Positions 12,643 to 32,100 of a stretch of DNA of 64,000 nt are shown one piece after another. Every line of letters begins with the position of its first letter. The stretch's first letter is position 1. The stretch is from Bugula neritina (Eukaryota; Bryozoa; Gymnolaemata; Cheilostomatida; Bugulidae), in contig OZ037768.1 of the NCBI GenBank assembly GCA_964035545.1, forward strand, positions 21,904,819-21,968,818, written 5' to 3'. Both the position numbers and the translations under genes were made by a program. The notes beneath the pieces were generated by a model that was not told where the DNA came from, made no database searches, and saw only the letters and a list, made by a program, of their open reading frames with translations.

Positions 12643-12851
12643 TGTTATAGTGGCATGTTGAGAACTAAGCCTATGATAATAGCCTATCAGATATGTACGC
12701 TATCGTGTTACCAGGAGTTGCCCTACCAGCCCATTGCATAGCCGATATAGCTACACGCAGCCAACTGATATAAACCCTGATGAACCTAGTGAAGGGGCTC
12801 TTGCATCTTGAAGCTCCGGTGAGTAACTACTATAATTATAGTAACCTAACA
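12643..12851 (+). mobile_element. Candidate 3' LTR (TGTTA...TAACA) with adjacent purine tract
   Basis: The 209-bp segment begins tgttatagtggc and ends acctaaca, giving inverted TGTTA/TAACA ends. The bases just before it (taggaaggggca) look like a polypurine tract. No second copy is seen in the window, so no 5' LTR supports it. It abuts the duplicated NAPE-PLD segment within about 25 bases. Confidence 0.4.
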
Positions 12852-12874
12852 GTTGGTTTTTTTTCATTTTATAA

Positions 12875-15210
12875 AGAGAGTAGGCTGTAGGGTAGAAAGT
12901 ATATGTTTTACATGTGAAATGCTCAATTAATTCAATATTTGAATAATGTCAGATCTCTTGTTTCTGTAGCTGGCTGGTACCAGAAGGTTTGAAGGGCTGG
13001 TTTCTCGCGAGAAATTGTGAGACTGTCACAGAACTATCATGGTGGCAGAGTGTGACTCTGACGATGGAAGGAAAGAAAGATCTAGAAATCACATGTACTC
13101 CGGCTCAACATTGGAGTTTAAGATCAGGATGTGATAGAAACCAGGTGAGTGAACAGCTGTAACTATGTATATTACTATGAAATATTATAGTAACTGTTGA
13201 GTAGTTATATTATAATATATTGTAGTCACTGTAGAGTAGTTATACTATAATATATTGTAGTCACTGTGAAGTAGTTATACTATATTATATTGTAGTCACT
13301 GTGGAGTAGTTGTACTATAATATATTGTAGTCACTGTGGAGTAGTTATACTATAATATATTGTAGTCACTGTGGAGTAGCTATACTATAATATATTGTAG
13401 TCACTGTGAAGTAGTTATACTATAATATATTGTAGTCACTGTGGAGTAGTTGTACTATAATATATTGTAGATTTACTGTAGAGTAGTTATACTATAATAT
13501 ATTGTAGTCACTGTGGAGTAGTATACTATAATATATTGTAGTCACTGTAGAGTAGTTATACTATAATATATTGTAGTCACTGTGGAGTAGTTATACTATA
13601 ATATATTGTAGTCACTGTAGAGTAGTTATACTATAATATATTGTAGTCACTATGGAGTAGTTATAGTATAATATATTGTAGTCACTGTGAAGTAGTTATA
13701 CTATAATATATTGTAGTCACTGTGGAGTAGTTGTACTATAATATATTGTAAATTTACTGTAGAGTAGTTATACTATAATATATTGTAGTCACTGTGGAGT
13801 AGTATACTATAATATATTGTAGTCACTGTAGAGTAGTTATACTATAATATATTGTAGTCACTGTGGAGTAGTTATACTATATTATATTGTAGTCACTGTA
13901 GAGTAGTTATACTATAATATATTGTAGTCACTGTAGAGTAGTTATACTATAATATATTGTAGTCACTATGGAGTAGTTATAGTATAATATATTGTAGTCA
14001 CTGTAGAGTAGTTATACTATAATATATTGTAGTCACTGTGAAGTAGTTATACTATAATATATTGTAGTCACTGTGGAGTAGTTGTACTATAATATATTGT
14101 AGATTTACTGTAGAGTAGTTATACTATAATATATTGTAGTCACTGTGGAGTAGTATACTATAATATATTGTAGTCACTGTGGAGTAGTTATACTATAATA
14201 TATTGTAGTCACTGTGGAGTAGTTATACTATAATATATTGTAGTCACTGTAGAGTAGTGATACTATATTATATTGTAGTCACTGTGGAGTAGTTATACTA
14301 TAATATATTGTAGTCACTGTAGAGTAGTTATACTATAATATATTGTAGTCACTGTGGAGTAGTTATACTATAATATATTGTAGTCACTGTAGAGTAGTAT
14401 ACTATAATATATTGTAGTCACTGTGGAGTAGTTATACTATATTATATTGTAGTCACTGTAGAGTAGTTATACTATAATATATTGTAGTCACTGTAGAGTA
14501 GTTATACTATAATATATTGTAGTCACTGTAGAGTAGTTATACTATAATACATTGTAGTCACTGTAGAGTAGTTATACTATATTATATTGTAGTCACTGTA
14601 GAGTAGTTATACTATAATATATTGTAGTCACTGTGGAGTAGTTATACTATAATTTGGATTTGGTTCTTTGAAGTTTGTGAATTATTTGAGACAATCAGTC
14701 AGAAATGAGGACCTTTCAGCCATAGCCATTGGTCAGTATAGTGTGTAATCGTCTTTAACATTGGAATTAGTTCAAATTCTTCTGAGATTGGAACGTATTT
14801 GAAAACAGAAACTATATAAATAAATTATGCTATGTAAATTAGTGACTCGATTTCTTAATATATTTATCAACACATCATTCTATTTATCATCAACACGTGT
14901 CATGAGACTTCAATTCTATGTCCGTCCTTGTGAAGAAGCATGAATAAAGATATCTTTGAACACTATAATTGTGACTTCAACTGCTTATTCTATTACTTGA
15001 AAATAGTACTTATGCACTTTTCATAGATAATATCCCAAATTCTCAAGTTTATCTGTTATGTTTGTAGCCGTATTTGGAGCCCCCGTGAACTGATAGCATC
15101 TGTGCAGGGAACTGAGGCTAAACAATCATCTATTACCATTTCTCACGGCTCTATAGACATTACAGAATAACTCAGTATATAAACTAATGCCATTAAAGAC
15201 AATGACTGTT
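12875..15210 (+). pseudogene. Inverted partial copy of NAPE-PLD, broken
   Basis: Genomic (intron-retaining) copy of the 3' half of the gene at 35868-37212, in opposite orientation. The exon-4 copy at 12970-13144 has the same 175-nt length as its parent, stays open, keeps both splice sites and differs mostly at silent positions. The exon-5 copy (about 14620-14740) is eroded: the segment around the metal-binding GDTG motif is lost and the donor is gtcagt. No exon-6 copy is seen. The exon-7 copy (15068-15170) has one inserted base that brings a TGA into frame. Homology starts in the intron left of exon 4 (ataaagagagtaggc) and continues past the stop codon to about 15210. The copy cannot make the enzyme. 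Confidence 0.88.
13170..14655 (+). repeat. 35-bp minisatellite, about 42 units, derived from the NAPE-PLD intron 4/exon 5 junction
   Basis: Units of 35 bp (gtagttatactataatatat followed by tgtagtcactgtgga) with few variants, including a recurring type with an atttactg substitution. The parent locus at 36667-37010 has about ten units. Each unit carries the sequence attgtag/tcactg, which at the parent gene is the real 3' splice site of exon 5 and its first bases. Confidence 0.93.
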
Positions 15211-16286
15211 GAATAATTAATTTATTTGTCTTCATTCAACCTTCAATTTATTTGTCGTTTTCTATTTTCAAGTTCAATGAGGATTGTTGAAACATGTTTT
15301 ATGTTCTCTGTAAACTCTAGTAATTTGCTTTTTATTCACTTATGTGATGTGAGAGATTTCACACCACTCCACTGCCTCTTGATTGCTTATGTAATATATT
15401 TTGTTGATTTGTATAATTCTCAATTGATTTATTTTCACCACCCAAAGCTGTCTTTTGAAACTCTGTATTTTAAAGTTCTCTTACTGCCTAATATTTCATG
15501 TGTCATTAGAAAATGTGATAATCACATTGTAAAACGAACTTTAAATTGTAGAAAGACAAAGTTGTCTAGAAAAATTAATGGTTAACTTCAAATAAATCAT
15601 TTAAGGATGACATTTGCTTTCCTATAGGCTATACTAGTAAATACCTTATTCTAAATCCAATAGCTTTATGCTTGATTCAGTTTACACTTTACTTCAACAT
15701 TTTCATAGCATATGGCCACCCACTCAGCTGTTATATAACATATTGTAATTTTAGTGCACTCTATTGTATTTTTAAAGTTTGGTTTCTATTATCAACATTT
15801 TTTATAAATTATTTTCAATAACTTGGTAGCAGAAGCTATATGTCAGCTTTCATTATGGGTTATGGTGCCTAATTCTCACAATTTTAGCACACATTTTACA
15901 CTGTATTGAATACATATTCTTGTCGACCATTTAAAAATGCAAATTTGTACTGTTAGTTGCACTTTCTTATTTAAACTGGCAGATTAACTTCAACATTTGC
16001 TAATATGCAAGAGAGATAACTCTTTAATCTTGCATTATATTATAACAGCTTGCAATACTTCAAAATAAAGGCAAACAATGCATAATAAAAAAGCAATATA
16101 ACTTAAAGCAATGTATTTATATTTACCTTAGGTTCATATATATATAATATCCTACATGTAGTAATTGAAACATTATATTTGTAATATAAATCATAACGTA
16201 AAAAATAGCACTAGTCCAAACAAACTAAAAGCATTTTAACCCAATTTCTCTTCCCTTCATGAGGTACCTCTTTCAGTCTATCGGTG
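15211..16286. other. Intergenic AT-rich stretch
   Basis: No coding signal is seen on either strand. The 119-codon plus-strand frame at 15226 is low-complexity and lacks domain features. Probably the 3' side of the arylsulfatase gene. Confidence 0.5.
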
Positions 16287-22440
<6,154 letters not shown>

Positions 22441-23181
22441 CTTGTAACAGTATCGCAGACAATGAGCTACGACTCTAAACCAAACTTCTGCTACCACTTC
22501 AGTTAAGGAACTGCATAAATTACAGCCATTCTGTAACTTAAGTGATTATAGCCTTTCTTAGTACCTTTCACATGACAAACACTTCCTACCGTCTTGGATT
22601 TATGGATCTACGATTATGTTTCATATAATCCATCATAACCCAGGGCTCGTGCCACTCTTTGAGATCTAAGAAATAATGCATTGTTCTCTCCTTTTGCCTA
22701 ATCATCCGTATATCCTTTATCCTCCTCTACTTAGAAAAGTTATCAAGAAATCCAGACCTATGCCAAATATAGAAGTTACAGCTTATAGAGAATCAACAAG
22801 ATACTTCTAGACTGTGGCCTACCAGTGTGTCAACCCAACTCTATGCTCATAACTTGAAATGTGAGGGATAATTCAATACAGAAATCGAATGAGTTGCACA
22901 TAAATGGAAGACAGGCATACAGTACGGGTTTCTGTAGACACAATATCCAGTGCAAGATTTTGGTAGAACACATGGATACTACCTTCATTGTATTCAATCA
23001 AATAAACTAATAATTTTTCTATAGATAACCACGGATTTGATAAGAATTAGACTTTTTTCTACAGACTTGAGCTGTAGACTTTTTGTTGTGACATTTCTAT
23101 TCAAAACATTTCTGTCCAAATAACTGCTGAAATACACAATGCAGTTTGATCCTGGCAGTTGTAAGTTAGTACAGCATCATC
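22441..23181. promoter_or_regulatory. Shared upstream region of two divergent genes
   Basis: 741 bases separate the arylsulfatase start (minus, 22440) from the membrane-protein start (plus, 23182), so this is a bidirectional promoter region. No defined promoter element is recognised. Confidence 0.4.
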
Positions 23182-26100
23182 ATGCAACGGTGAGTCCATC
23201 TTTGAAATACCTCATATGTGTTAAAATGTAATTTTGACTCTTAAATGGCAGCTACAATTAACTTGTTAATTATTAATGCAATCAACTTTAGTATATTAGC
23301 AAATAGGTTAACTATAGTGTTCAATTTATACCAACATTTTTTTCATCATTTATTCTATTTTTAGTGCATATGAAAGTTTTATATTTACAACTTTGCAGTT
23401 ACGTAAATTTCCATATTTGCGTTATTTCATAATTTTAGCTAGTTGTTCAAATTATAATATATAGGTACATTATAATCTAATGTAATGTTACAAACCAGTG
23501 TATCACTGCTACCATAAGCCATCATGTACAGTAGATAACTGATTTACACCAGTTCAAAAACACTTGAAGTATTGGTAGGAGTGGTTTTGTTGAAAGAAAT
23601 AAATTGTGTGTATGTGTGTCTGTGCGTGCGTGTGTGTGTGCGTGTGTGTGTTGTTTTTAAATCTTTCCTATTTGAAAACAGAGATTGATAAATAAGCTTA
23701 ACTGAAATCTAATTAAACTTTTAGTCTCTTGCTTTCTATTCCAAGCAGATCTCATCCAAGCAACCAGTACTTAGTGATCAGCTCGTTGCTGCCTCCATGG
23801 TTCTTCGGACTCGCTGCCGTATACTACCACCGGAAGGCCAGCCAAGGCAGCGAAGAACAGGTTAACTTCCTGCAGAGCCTGTCTTATCGCCTGGCAACAG
23901 CCGGCATTGTCTGTGGAGTTATAGTTTGTTGGGTGATATTCGCTGTCGCTGCTGTTATCATCCTGCAACCACTTCAGTTGGATAACAACGAGGTGACTCA
24001 GTTATACCATGAGTTACTTATAGTTACTAATGAGTGGCAGCTGAAAGTGTTTTTTATATTATATAAATGTATATTATCCGGTATATTTTTGGTAAAGATG
24101 AAGTGAATTTATTTAATTTATTCATACAAGACTTTTGTTCTCTTGCATTGCAAAATTTATCTTTTTGGTGCACATTGCTTTATGCTGGGTAAATTTAGTG
24201 AGTATCAAACTATCAAATGATATCAAAATGTTTGGCATTGAAAGGCCTGCAAGGAACTTTCGGTAAAAACTGTCATATGCTATCATGTATAGAGAGCAGC
24301 CGTGGTCTAGGGGTTAGAGCGTTTGCTTAGTAAACATGAAGTCATGGGTTTGAACCCGACAAAGGCCATTGGTGATGTTAGATAGAGCATCCAGTCATAA
24401 TTGCTCCTGTGCCTCATCTTAATAAGTCCTTCGCTGCTTTCAAAGAACCCTTCCATCAGGGGTTCTTACAGGGATGGTGACTAAAACCTTGAGGTTTTTA
24501 TATGATATCATGTATACTCTCAATTATCTTGCAGTTTACATGATTTTATATAGTTTAATAAGTGCAAAACATAACTTGCTGTTAAAGGTATCTTCTACTG
24601 GTGATTCATTAAAATATGATGGGTTTGTGCTGAGAATTCCAACCATTACTTATGACGAAAATGATGAAGACTGGGTTTTGATGAATTGCTTGCAGGTAAA
24701 GTAAATCATAATTAACATGACCATGAATGTAAAACAATCTTATTATTAATAATACTAATTAGGCATTAGTAATATTAAAATTAATGCTAATTATTATAAG
24801 ATTTATAAAAATTTTAGCTTTATGTGGAAATTTGTATTAGTTCATTGAAATATATTCTGATAATTTACAGATTATATTTCAGCAATTTAAATAAAACAGT
24901 CATATCCAGTAACACATGATATAATTAATTAGTATAATTGCTTGGCTGGCCCAAAACAGTGTATAGTGTAATGTAACTGCCCTCCTAGTTTGCTATGAAA
25001 GTTCCATACGGGTGTATGTTTTAGTGTAGATAGTTTATTGATTTACACTGTTCACACCATTTACACCTTTTACACCGTGAAACTACAATTTTCACAAAAC
25101 AAAATGATTAAAATATGATAGAATAAGAGCAAATTAAACACAGAAAAGTACATAAAAGAATTTGATAAATTGCTTGTTTATAATTATTAAAATATTCAAA
25201 GTAACAGTATAAATCAACAAAGTTATAATATATAAAAGCATACCTATTTCACCCTTTCTAGGAGAGAGTTAGTAGTATAAAGAAAGCAACATTTTATACC
25301 GTGTGTTTGTAAAAATAGCTATAATATTATGTGAGAGTAGATGAGAATGGAACCTTGACGCTTGAGGGTTCTTACGATAATGTCCTGGCTAAATGTATTT
25401 TAACTGTTTTTGTCGGCATGTGTAAAGCTAGTGCACTCAGTTTCTTAGTCATGGTTTTTTGAGTGCAGCCAGTGCAAAATAAAACTTGCAATGCACCGAG
25501 TGATACTAAAATGGTCTTGAAGATAAAAAAAACAGTGACAAACAAGTGCTAAAGAGTACACTAAGGATGGGTGATTCATCGCTGTTGGAATATGTGACAA
25601 CACAAACGCAGTGTGGCAATGTCGGTAAATGCTAAATTGCTAATTGATATATATTATGACAGTTATGAACAAATTGGCAGCAGAGTGTCAGTAAGCAAAC
25701 TAAATAAAACCAAATTTATGAAATTTTACTATTTATTATAAAGGACACTACACTCCCACCTAAAATTTCAGAAATTTTTCAGCAAAGTTTTACTCGTTAT
25801 CCTTTAAATACATATGTATATATTTTTTAGTTTTCAATTAGTGTCACCAGCTTTGAGACAGGGCGGTGTAGGTACTTTTTGGAGTTCACAGGCTGGTTTC
25901 TATTACCAATTAAAATTTTGGCTGATCGGACTCTACCGTCTTTTGATTTTATACATTCTACCACCTTTCCCATAGACCACTCATTTCTATTACCATTGTC
26001 ATCCACAATAATCACTATGTTTCCGGTCTTCATTTCTCGGCCTGTTTGATTCACCCATTTCTGGCGAGATTGGAGATAGCACAAATACTCAGTGCGCCAA

Positions 26101-29100
26101 CGCTGCCAGAAGTTATTTGCCAGATGCTGCACCGCACGCCAGCGCTTGCGGCTGTAAATATCACTGTCAGTGAATTCAGATGGAGGTGAAAGAATGATGT
26201 CTGACTTCATAGTCAGCAGGAGATTTGGAGTGAGAGGATGATGCTCTTCAGTGACTGTAGAGAGGGGCCTCGAATTTATGATAGCCATAACCTCATACAT
26301 GAGGGTTCGGAGGTTACTGGTGTCGAGTCTTCCAGCATGTTTTCTCAGAACATGTTGAAGTATGCTTCTGGCTGAACGGATCATCCTTTCCCAGACGCCA
26401 CCCATGTGACTGGCTGCAGGTGGGTTTAGCTTAAACTCCAGGACACCTTTCTCAGTTAATTCAGGAATAGCGCCAATGAAGTTGGTACCCTGGTCACACC
26501 AGATTTCTCTAATGGGGCCGCGAATAGCAATTACGTTGCGAATGGCATTTATGAAGGAAGAAGTAGTCATGTCATCAAGTACCTCGATGTGGACCGCTCG
26601 ACTGGCCAAGCAAGTGACCATTAGACCATAACGTTTCAGTTCAGTGCGTCTATCCTTGACTTGGAAGGGGCCAAAACAGTCGACTCCACAATAAGTGAAA
26701 GGGGGTGACTCTGTAACTCTTTCTGCAGGAAGTGAAGACATATTTGGAATGATTGGCTTACCGCGATCACGACGGCAGTCCACACAATGATAGATGAGAG
26801 AGGTAACTAGCTGTCTAGCACCTATGACCCAATAACCAGCTGATCTCATTTGAGCTAGGGTCATTCCACGACCTTGATGCTTAGCCTGGTTATGGAAGTG
26901 CTGAAGAAGAAGTTGGGTAAAATGTCCGGCCTTGGGAAGGATGATTGGGTGTTTGTTTGAGAACTCAATGAATGCGCTATGATCGAGTCTACCTCCAACT
27001 CTCATGATACCCTTTGAATCAAGGAATGGGCTGAGATTGAAGATAGGGCTGCTTTGACTGATTTTCTTGCCATCTTTCAGGCATTGAGCTTCAGGAAGAT
27101 GCTCCTGTTGTGCAGATTTGATGATGTATGATTCAGAGGCAGATTTTATATCATAAGAAGTGCTTTTCATGTGCTTAGAGCGTGCTTTCTGAATGAATAG
27201 TCCTGTCACTTTGACAGCTGTCGTCCAGGAGGAAAAGCGATGGAGCAAATGATAAAGTGTTGGATGGGTGGAGGTATCATGGGTTGAAGTAACAAGTGAC
27301 TTGACCTCTTTGTCATCATTTCTAACTTGTGGGGTTGGCTGCTCAGGGATTACTATCGGTTCATTCCAGAGAAAATCTGGTCCCGTGAACCAGTTGGATT
27401 TGTTTAGCTGATCAATGGTCAGACCTCTTGAGGCATGGTCAGCAGGGTTCTGGTCTGTTGGTACGTAAAACCAACTTTCTGGACATGACTGGTCTCTAAC
27501 CTTTTGGATTCGGTTTGTGACATATACATGGAACTTCTTTGAGGTGTTTTTGAGATAGCCAAGTACAACTTGAGAATCAGTCCAAAATGTTTCAGTGACA
27601 TCCATTCCAAGTTCTGACCTAATAATGCCGGATACTTGTGCTGAGGTGACTGCTGCTTGCAGTTCCATGCGGGGGATTGTGATGGGTTTGATTGGAGCTA
27701 CTCGACCTTTACTCATGAGCAAGGAAACATTGACTTGGTGCTTGGCATTGACCACTCTCAAGTAGCTGACTTCACCATAGCCATCTGTACTGGCATCGGA
27801 GAAATGATGAATTTCTGCTTTGGAGATATCACCGAAATCATGTGGTTTGTAGCATCTCTTGATGTGGATGTTGGAGAGATCGGACAGAGAAGATTTCCAG
27901 CTCTCCCACCGTAATAACAGTTCACCTTCTAGGGTTGCCTCCCATGAAGCTGAAATTCTACACATATCTTGGAGTATATTTTTACCCTTCAAAATGAATG
28001 GGGAGAGGAAGCCTAAAGGATCAAATATGGATGCAATGGTAGAGAGAACACCTGAACGAGTGTTAGGGTTTGACTTGATGGATGAGCTGAATGTGAAAGC
28101 ATCAGATTTGAGTGACCACAGAAGACCTAGAGTTCTTTCAATGGGTTGAGAATCATCATCAGGCTCAAGAGTTTGGATGTCTTGCACATTTCTTTCAGAA
28201 GCGGGGATAGATTCGAGAACAGCAGATGAGTTAGATGAGAATTTGTGAAGACGTAAATTGCCTTCTTGGCATATGGATATGGCGTCTTGGACCACACTAA
28301 TTGCAGAGTCAGTATCAGAGAAACTCATTAAACCATCATCTACATAAAAGTTGTTTCTGATGAACGATTTAGCAAGTGTGTTTGGGTTGATGCTAGTGTC
28401 ACAGAGTGACCGCAAACCGTATGTTGTGCATGCGGGGGATGACGTTGCGCCAAAGAGATGCACTTTCATTCTGTAAGGAACTATCTCTCCCTGTTCGTCA
28501 TACCAAAGAAACCTGAGGAGATCTCTATGTTCAGGAAAAACCCGAAACTGATGGAACATTCTACCAATGTCACAGGTTACTCCTACCAGGTCTTTCCTGA
28601 ATCTCATCAAAATACCTATCAAGCTATTCATTTGATCAGGACCCTGGAGCAGATAGTCATTGAGACACATCCCTCCCACCTTGGCGGCTCCATCAAAGAC
28701 AATCCGAATTTTTCCAGGTTTCTTGGGATGGTAAACACCAAAGTGAGGGATGTACCATGCGCTCTCATTGTTTTTCTGGTCATCTGGAACAAGTTCTGCC
28801 TCACCTTGTGTTATGATGTCATTCATAAATTTGTGATAGTGCTCAGAGAAAGTAGGATCAGTTAAATTTTTTTGAAGATTTTTGAATCGATTGAGTGCCA
28901 TGTATTTAGATTTGTTCGGACCGGGTTGAGATTTTAGTGGAAGAGGCATAGTGATGTGACCTTCTACATCTTTATATGTTTGCTCTTTCATGAGTTTCAA
29001 GAAGTTGATGTCATCGATTGACATCTTTGAATTCTCATTTGACGGATCTGAATCAAAGTCAGAGCTTAGGATCTTAAGGATTTTGGTTTCCAGGTTGGCA

Positions 29101-32100
29101 TCTTCATTGTGGCTGTCTGCCTGTATCTTAAATGAGATATTTTCTCTGGTTGTGGGTTGTAAGACTGCAAGGTTTACTATCGTAAGCAAATTACGGGGGT
29201 TCTTTTGAGTATTATTTTGTGTGGTATTTCCCATGAGTAGCCAACCAAGATCACTCAGCCTAGCAAATGGCACATTGTCACCAGCAGTAATTTCTTGCCG
29301 TGACATGAATACTTGTGGCAGATTGCCACCAATGAGGAGACCGAGAGTGAGCTGGTTGCCTTCTTTGGCAGTGATGAATTCAGAAGCAAGGTGACGTAGA
29401 TGGGGCCAGTCCTGTACGGACATGGAATTAGGAATTTCATTGCGATTGAAGGGTATTTGTGACTGACTAACACAAGTTGGCAGCTTAATATACTTTTGTC
29501 TATTGTAGCCGCGGACTAACAGCCCAGTTGCAGCTTGTCTGCTGGATGTAGACCCTTGTACATCTGTGAGGGTGCTGATATTCATGTCCGTATCATGAGT
29601 AGTGGCGTTGAGTGCATGAATAGTGTCGTGAGTGATGAATGTGTGATTAGAACCAGAGTCTAATAGAGCATAGACTAGGACTTCATGGCCAGGATTTTCT
29701 ATTGATGATACATACACTGGAATGGTCTATGAGGCAAGGTTTGCTGGCCTATTTCCGGCGCAGTTACGTGCGGTGGCTTGTGTTGGATTATTTTCGTTGC
29801 CTTTATTGGAAGTTGAGTTTTGAGTGGAGGACTTATTTTCGCTGCCTCGAATTTGATTGTTATGTGAAATTTTATTTGGTTGAGAGGTCTTATTTTCGCT
29901 GCCTCTATTGTAATACTTATGGAACACAGCAAGATGTTTTTGCTTACAGTCTTTTTTAGTGCACGTCGCAGGGTGGCGACATTTATCCATTTTGTGTCCC
30001 GGCTTCGCACATGAATAACAAAGGTTGTTATTGTCAAATAATTTCTCTATGTCTGAATGAGGTAATTTTTCAAGTTTGAAACAGATGCCAGTGCCATGGT
30101 TGTTCATGTTACACATCAAGCATGGGTACCTACGCATAGGTTTTGTGGTGTCATGTGATATGTTGGCTGTTGTAGCTTGATTTTCTGAAGCGAGAAATGC
30201 TGTTGCCTGCTTTTCGGACTTGCGAGTAGGTTGATTCCGCCTATAGCTGTTATCATGGTTTCTATTTGATACGACTCTTTTGGCTATGGCTTTGTTTAGA
30301 CTGTTGCTTGCTACATCAGCTTCTTTAGACAAGAACCGAACAAAATCAAATATTGATGGAAACCGATCTGTTGCTGATTCTATTTCAGTTGCTATTTTGA
30401 CCCAACGATTGCCTACCGATATTGGTAATTTAGCGAGAATTTTCTCGTTTTCTCTTCGATCATTAAGGCAGTTGAGTTCAGGAAGCTTGTTCATGGCGGT
30501 TTGGCAGGATTCTAGAAAATTGACTAGTTCTTCCAGTGCCTCCCCGTCATGTTCTTTGATAAGGGGCCACTGTTCCAACTGGGTCCGATATGCTTCAGTG
30601 AGTATGTGGGGTTTCCCGAATTTATCATTTAGCTTGCGTTTTGCTTCTTTAAATGCTTCTTCAGTTCCAATTTGGAATAAATTTGCTACTACTCGTTTAG
30701 CTTTACCACCTAAATATTGTTGAAGGAGAGCTATCTTTTGGAGGGGATTGTAACTACCACTCTCAATGAGACCCTCAAATGCCACCTTCCAATCCAAATA
30801 TTCGAGGGGTTCACCAAAAAATACAGTGGGCTCGGCAGGTTTTAGTTTGATTGTGTGAATAGCTTGTGCTAGTGTGTTAGCAAATGCTTGTTGATCAGAA
30901 ACGGAGCTGATGTTCCATGGTGGAGTGACGTCTACAGGGCTCCTTGTAGGGTACGAAGTGGAGTCAGCTGGTGCCTGGTAGAGCTGAGGGTTGGTAATAG
31001 GATGTTTAGTCTGAGTCCTAGGTGCAGGTACTGGAGGCATGATAGAAGGTTTGACTGGATTATGGGTTTCGACATTTAAATGTTTAAAGTTAGGTGCAGG
31101 TGCTGGAAGTACAATAGAGGAAGACTTGGCTGGATTATCGAGTTCGGCATGTGATTGTGTGAAGTTAGGCTGGGGTAGTGGATGAAAAAGTGAAATACTG
31201 CCTTCATCTTCCATAGCCTCAGAAAGAACCTGTTCTTCAGCTTCAATGGCATCAAGTTCTGCTTGAATTTTGCTTTGCTCTATAGCCATTGCCAATTGTT
31301 TGGCTTGCATTTCTAGTGCATGAGTGCTTTTTGATGACTCAAGTTTCTGTTTGAGAGCTGCAGATTTTGCTTTAGCTTCCAACTGCATAGCTTTAATTTT
31401 TGAACTAGCACGGGATGATTTGGAAGCTGAGGTGAGATGGGATCGAGATTGAATTGAAATGACTGAACCTGATGGGTTACGTGGTTTAGACAGAAAAGCA
31501 GCTGATGATGCGCCTGGTTGGTTTGATAAAGCAGTTTTAGAACGCGTTGTATAGACATGCATCAGCTCTAAGACTTGTTGCAGACAATTTTCATTATCTG
31601 CTCCTACGCGGTCAATTTGGTTCCTGACTTTTAGATCTGGTTCAAGATCGCCACAAGCTTCGCGCAATTGTTCATAGGCCTTGATTACATTGGCCTTCTC
31701 TTCAATAAGCTGCGTCTTTAAACCTTCTAAAGTCTCAAACGATATCTCTTTATGTGAGGAAAATTCCTTACTTATGAACTGATGAAACACACTGCAGTTT
31801 TTTAGTATCTCTTTTAATTTATCTGCCAATAGTTTGATTTCAATACGTTTAGCATGAGTTGGATTGTCTTCATGTATCTCAACATGTCCTTGTGTGGGTG
31901 GAATTTCCTGTTCTAATGTCTCGTAATTTTTGGCTGACGAATTTTGGTCAAACTGAAAAGTGTCACTAATTGCAGCATTTTCTGATTGAGTATTTTGTTT
32001 ATACATGGTTGACAAAAAGAAATAGCAAAATGTGTGAGAATTTAGTGTTGAATATCTTGGCGTGAAAACACAACTCCTAATTAGTTTTTTGAAAATATCG

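Noticed and set aside
13170-14655. Regular repeat array as a CRISPR
   Set aside because: Units are contiguous, with no unique spacers and no cas genes. The genome is eukaryotic. The same holds for 53520-55331.
22710-22718. A second ATATCCTTT (U12 donor-like) string
   Set aside because: Lies in the divergent intergenic region with no exon before it. Chance match.
24292-24365. Functional tRNA-Thr gene
   Set aside because: Acceptor stem does not pair and the sequence continues into a body shared with another copy, so it is a SINE.
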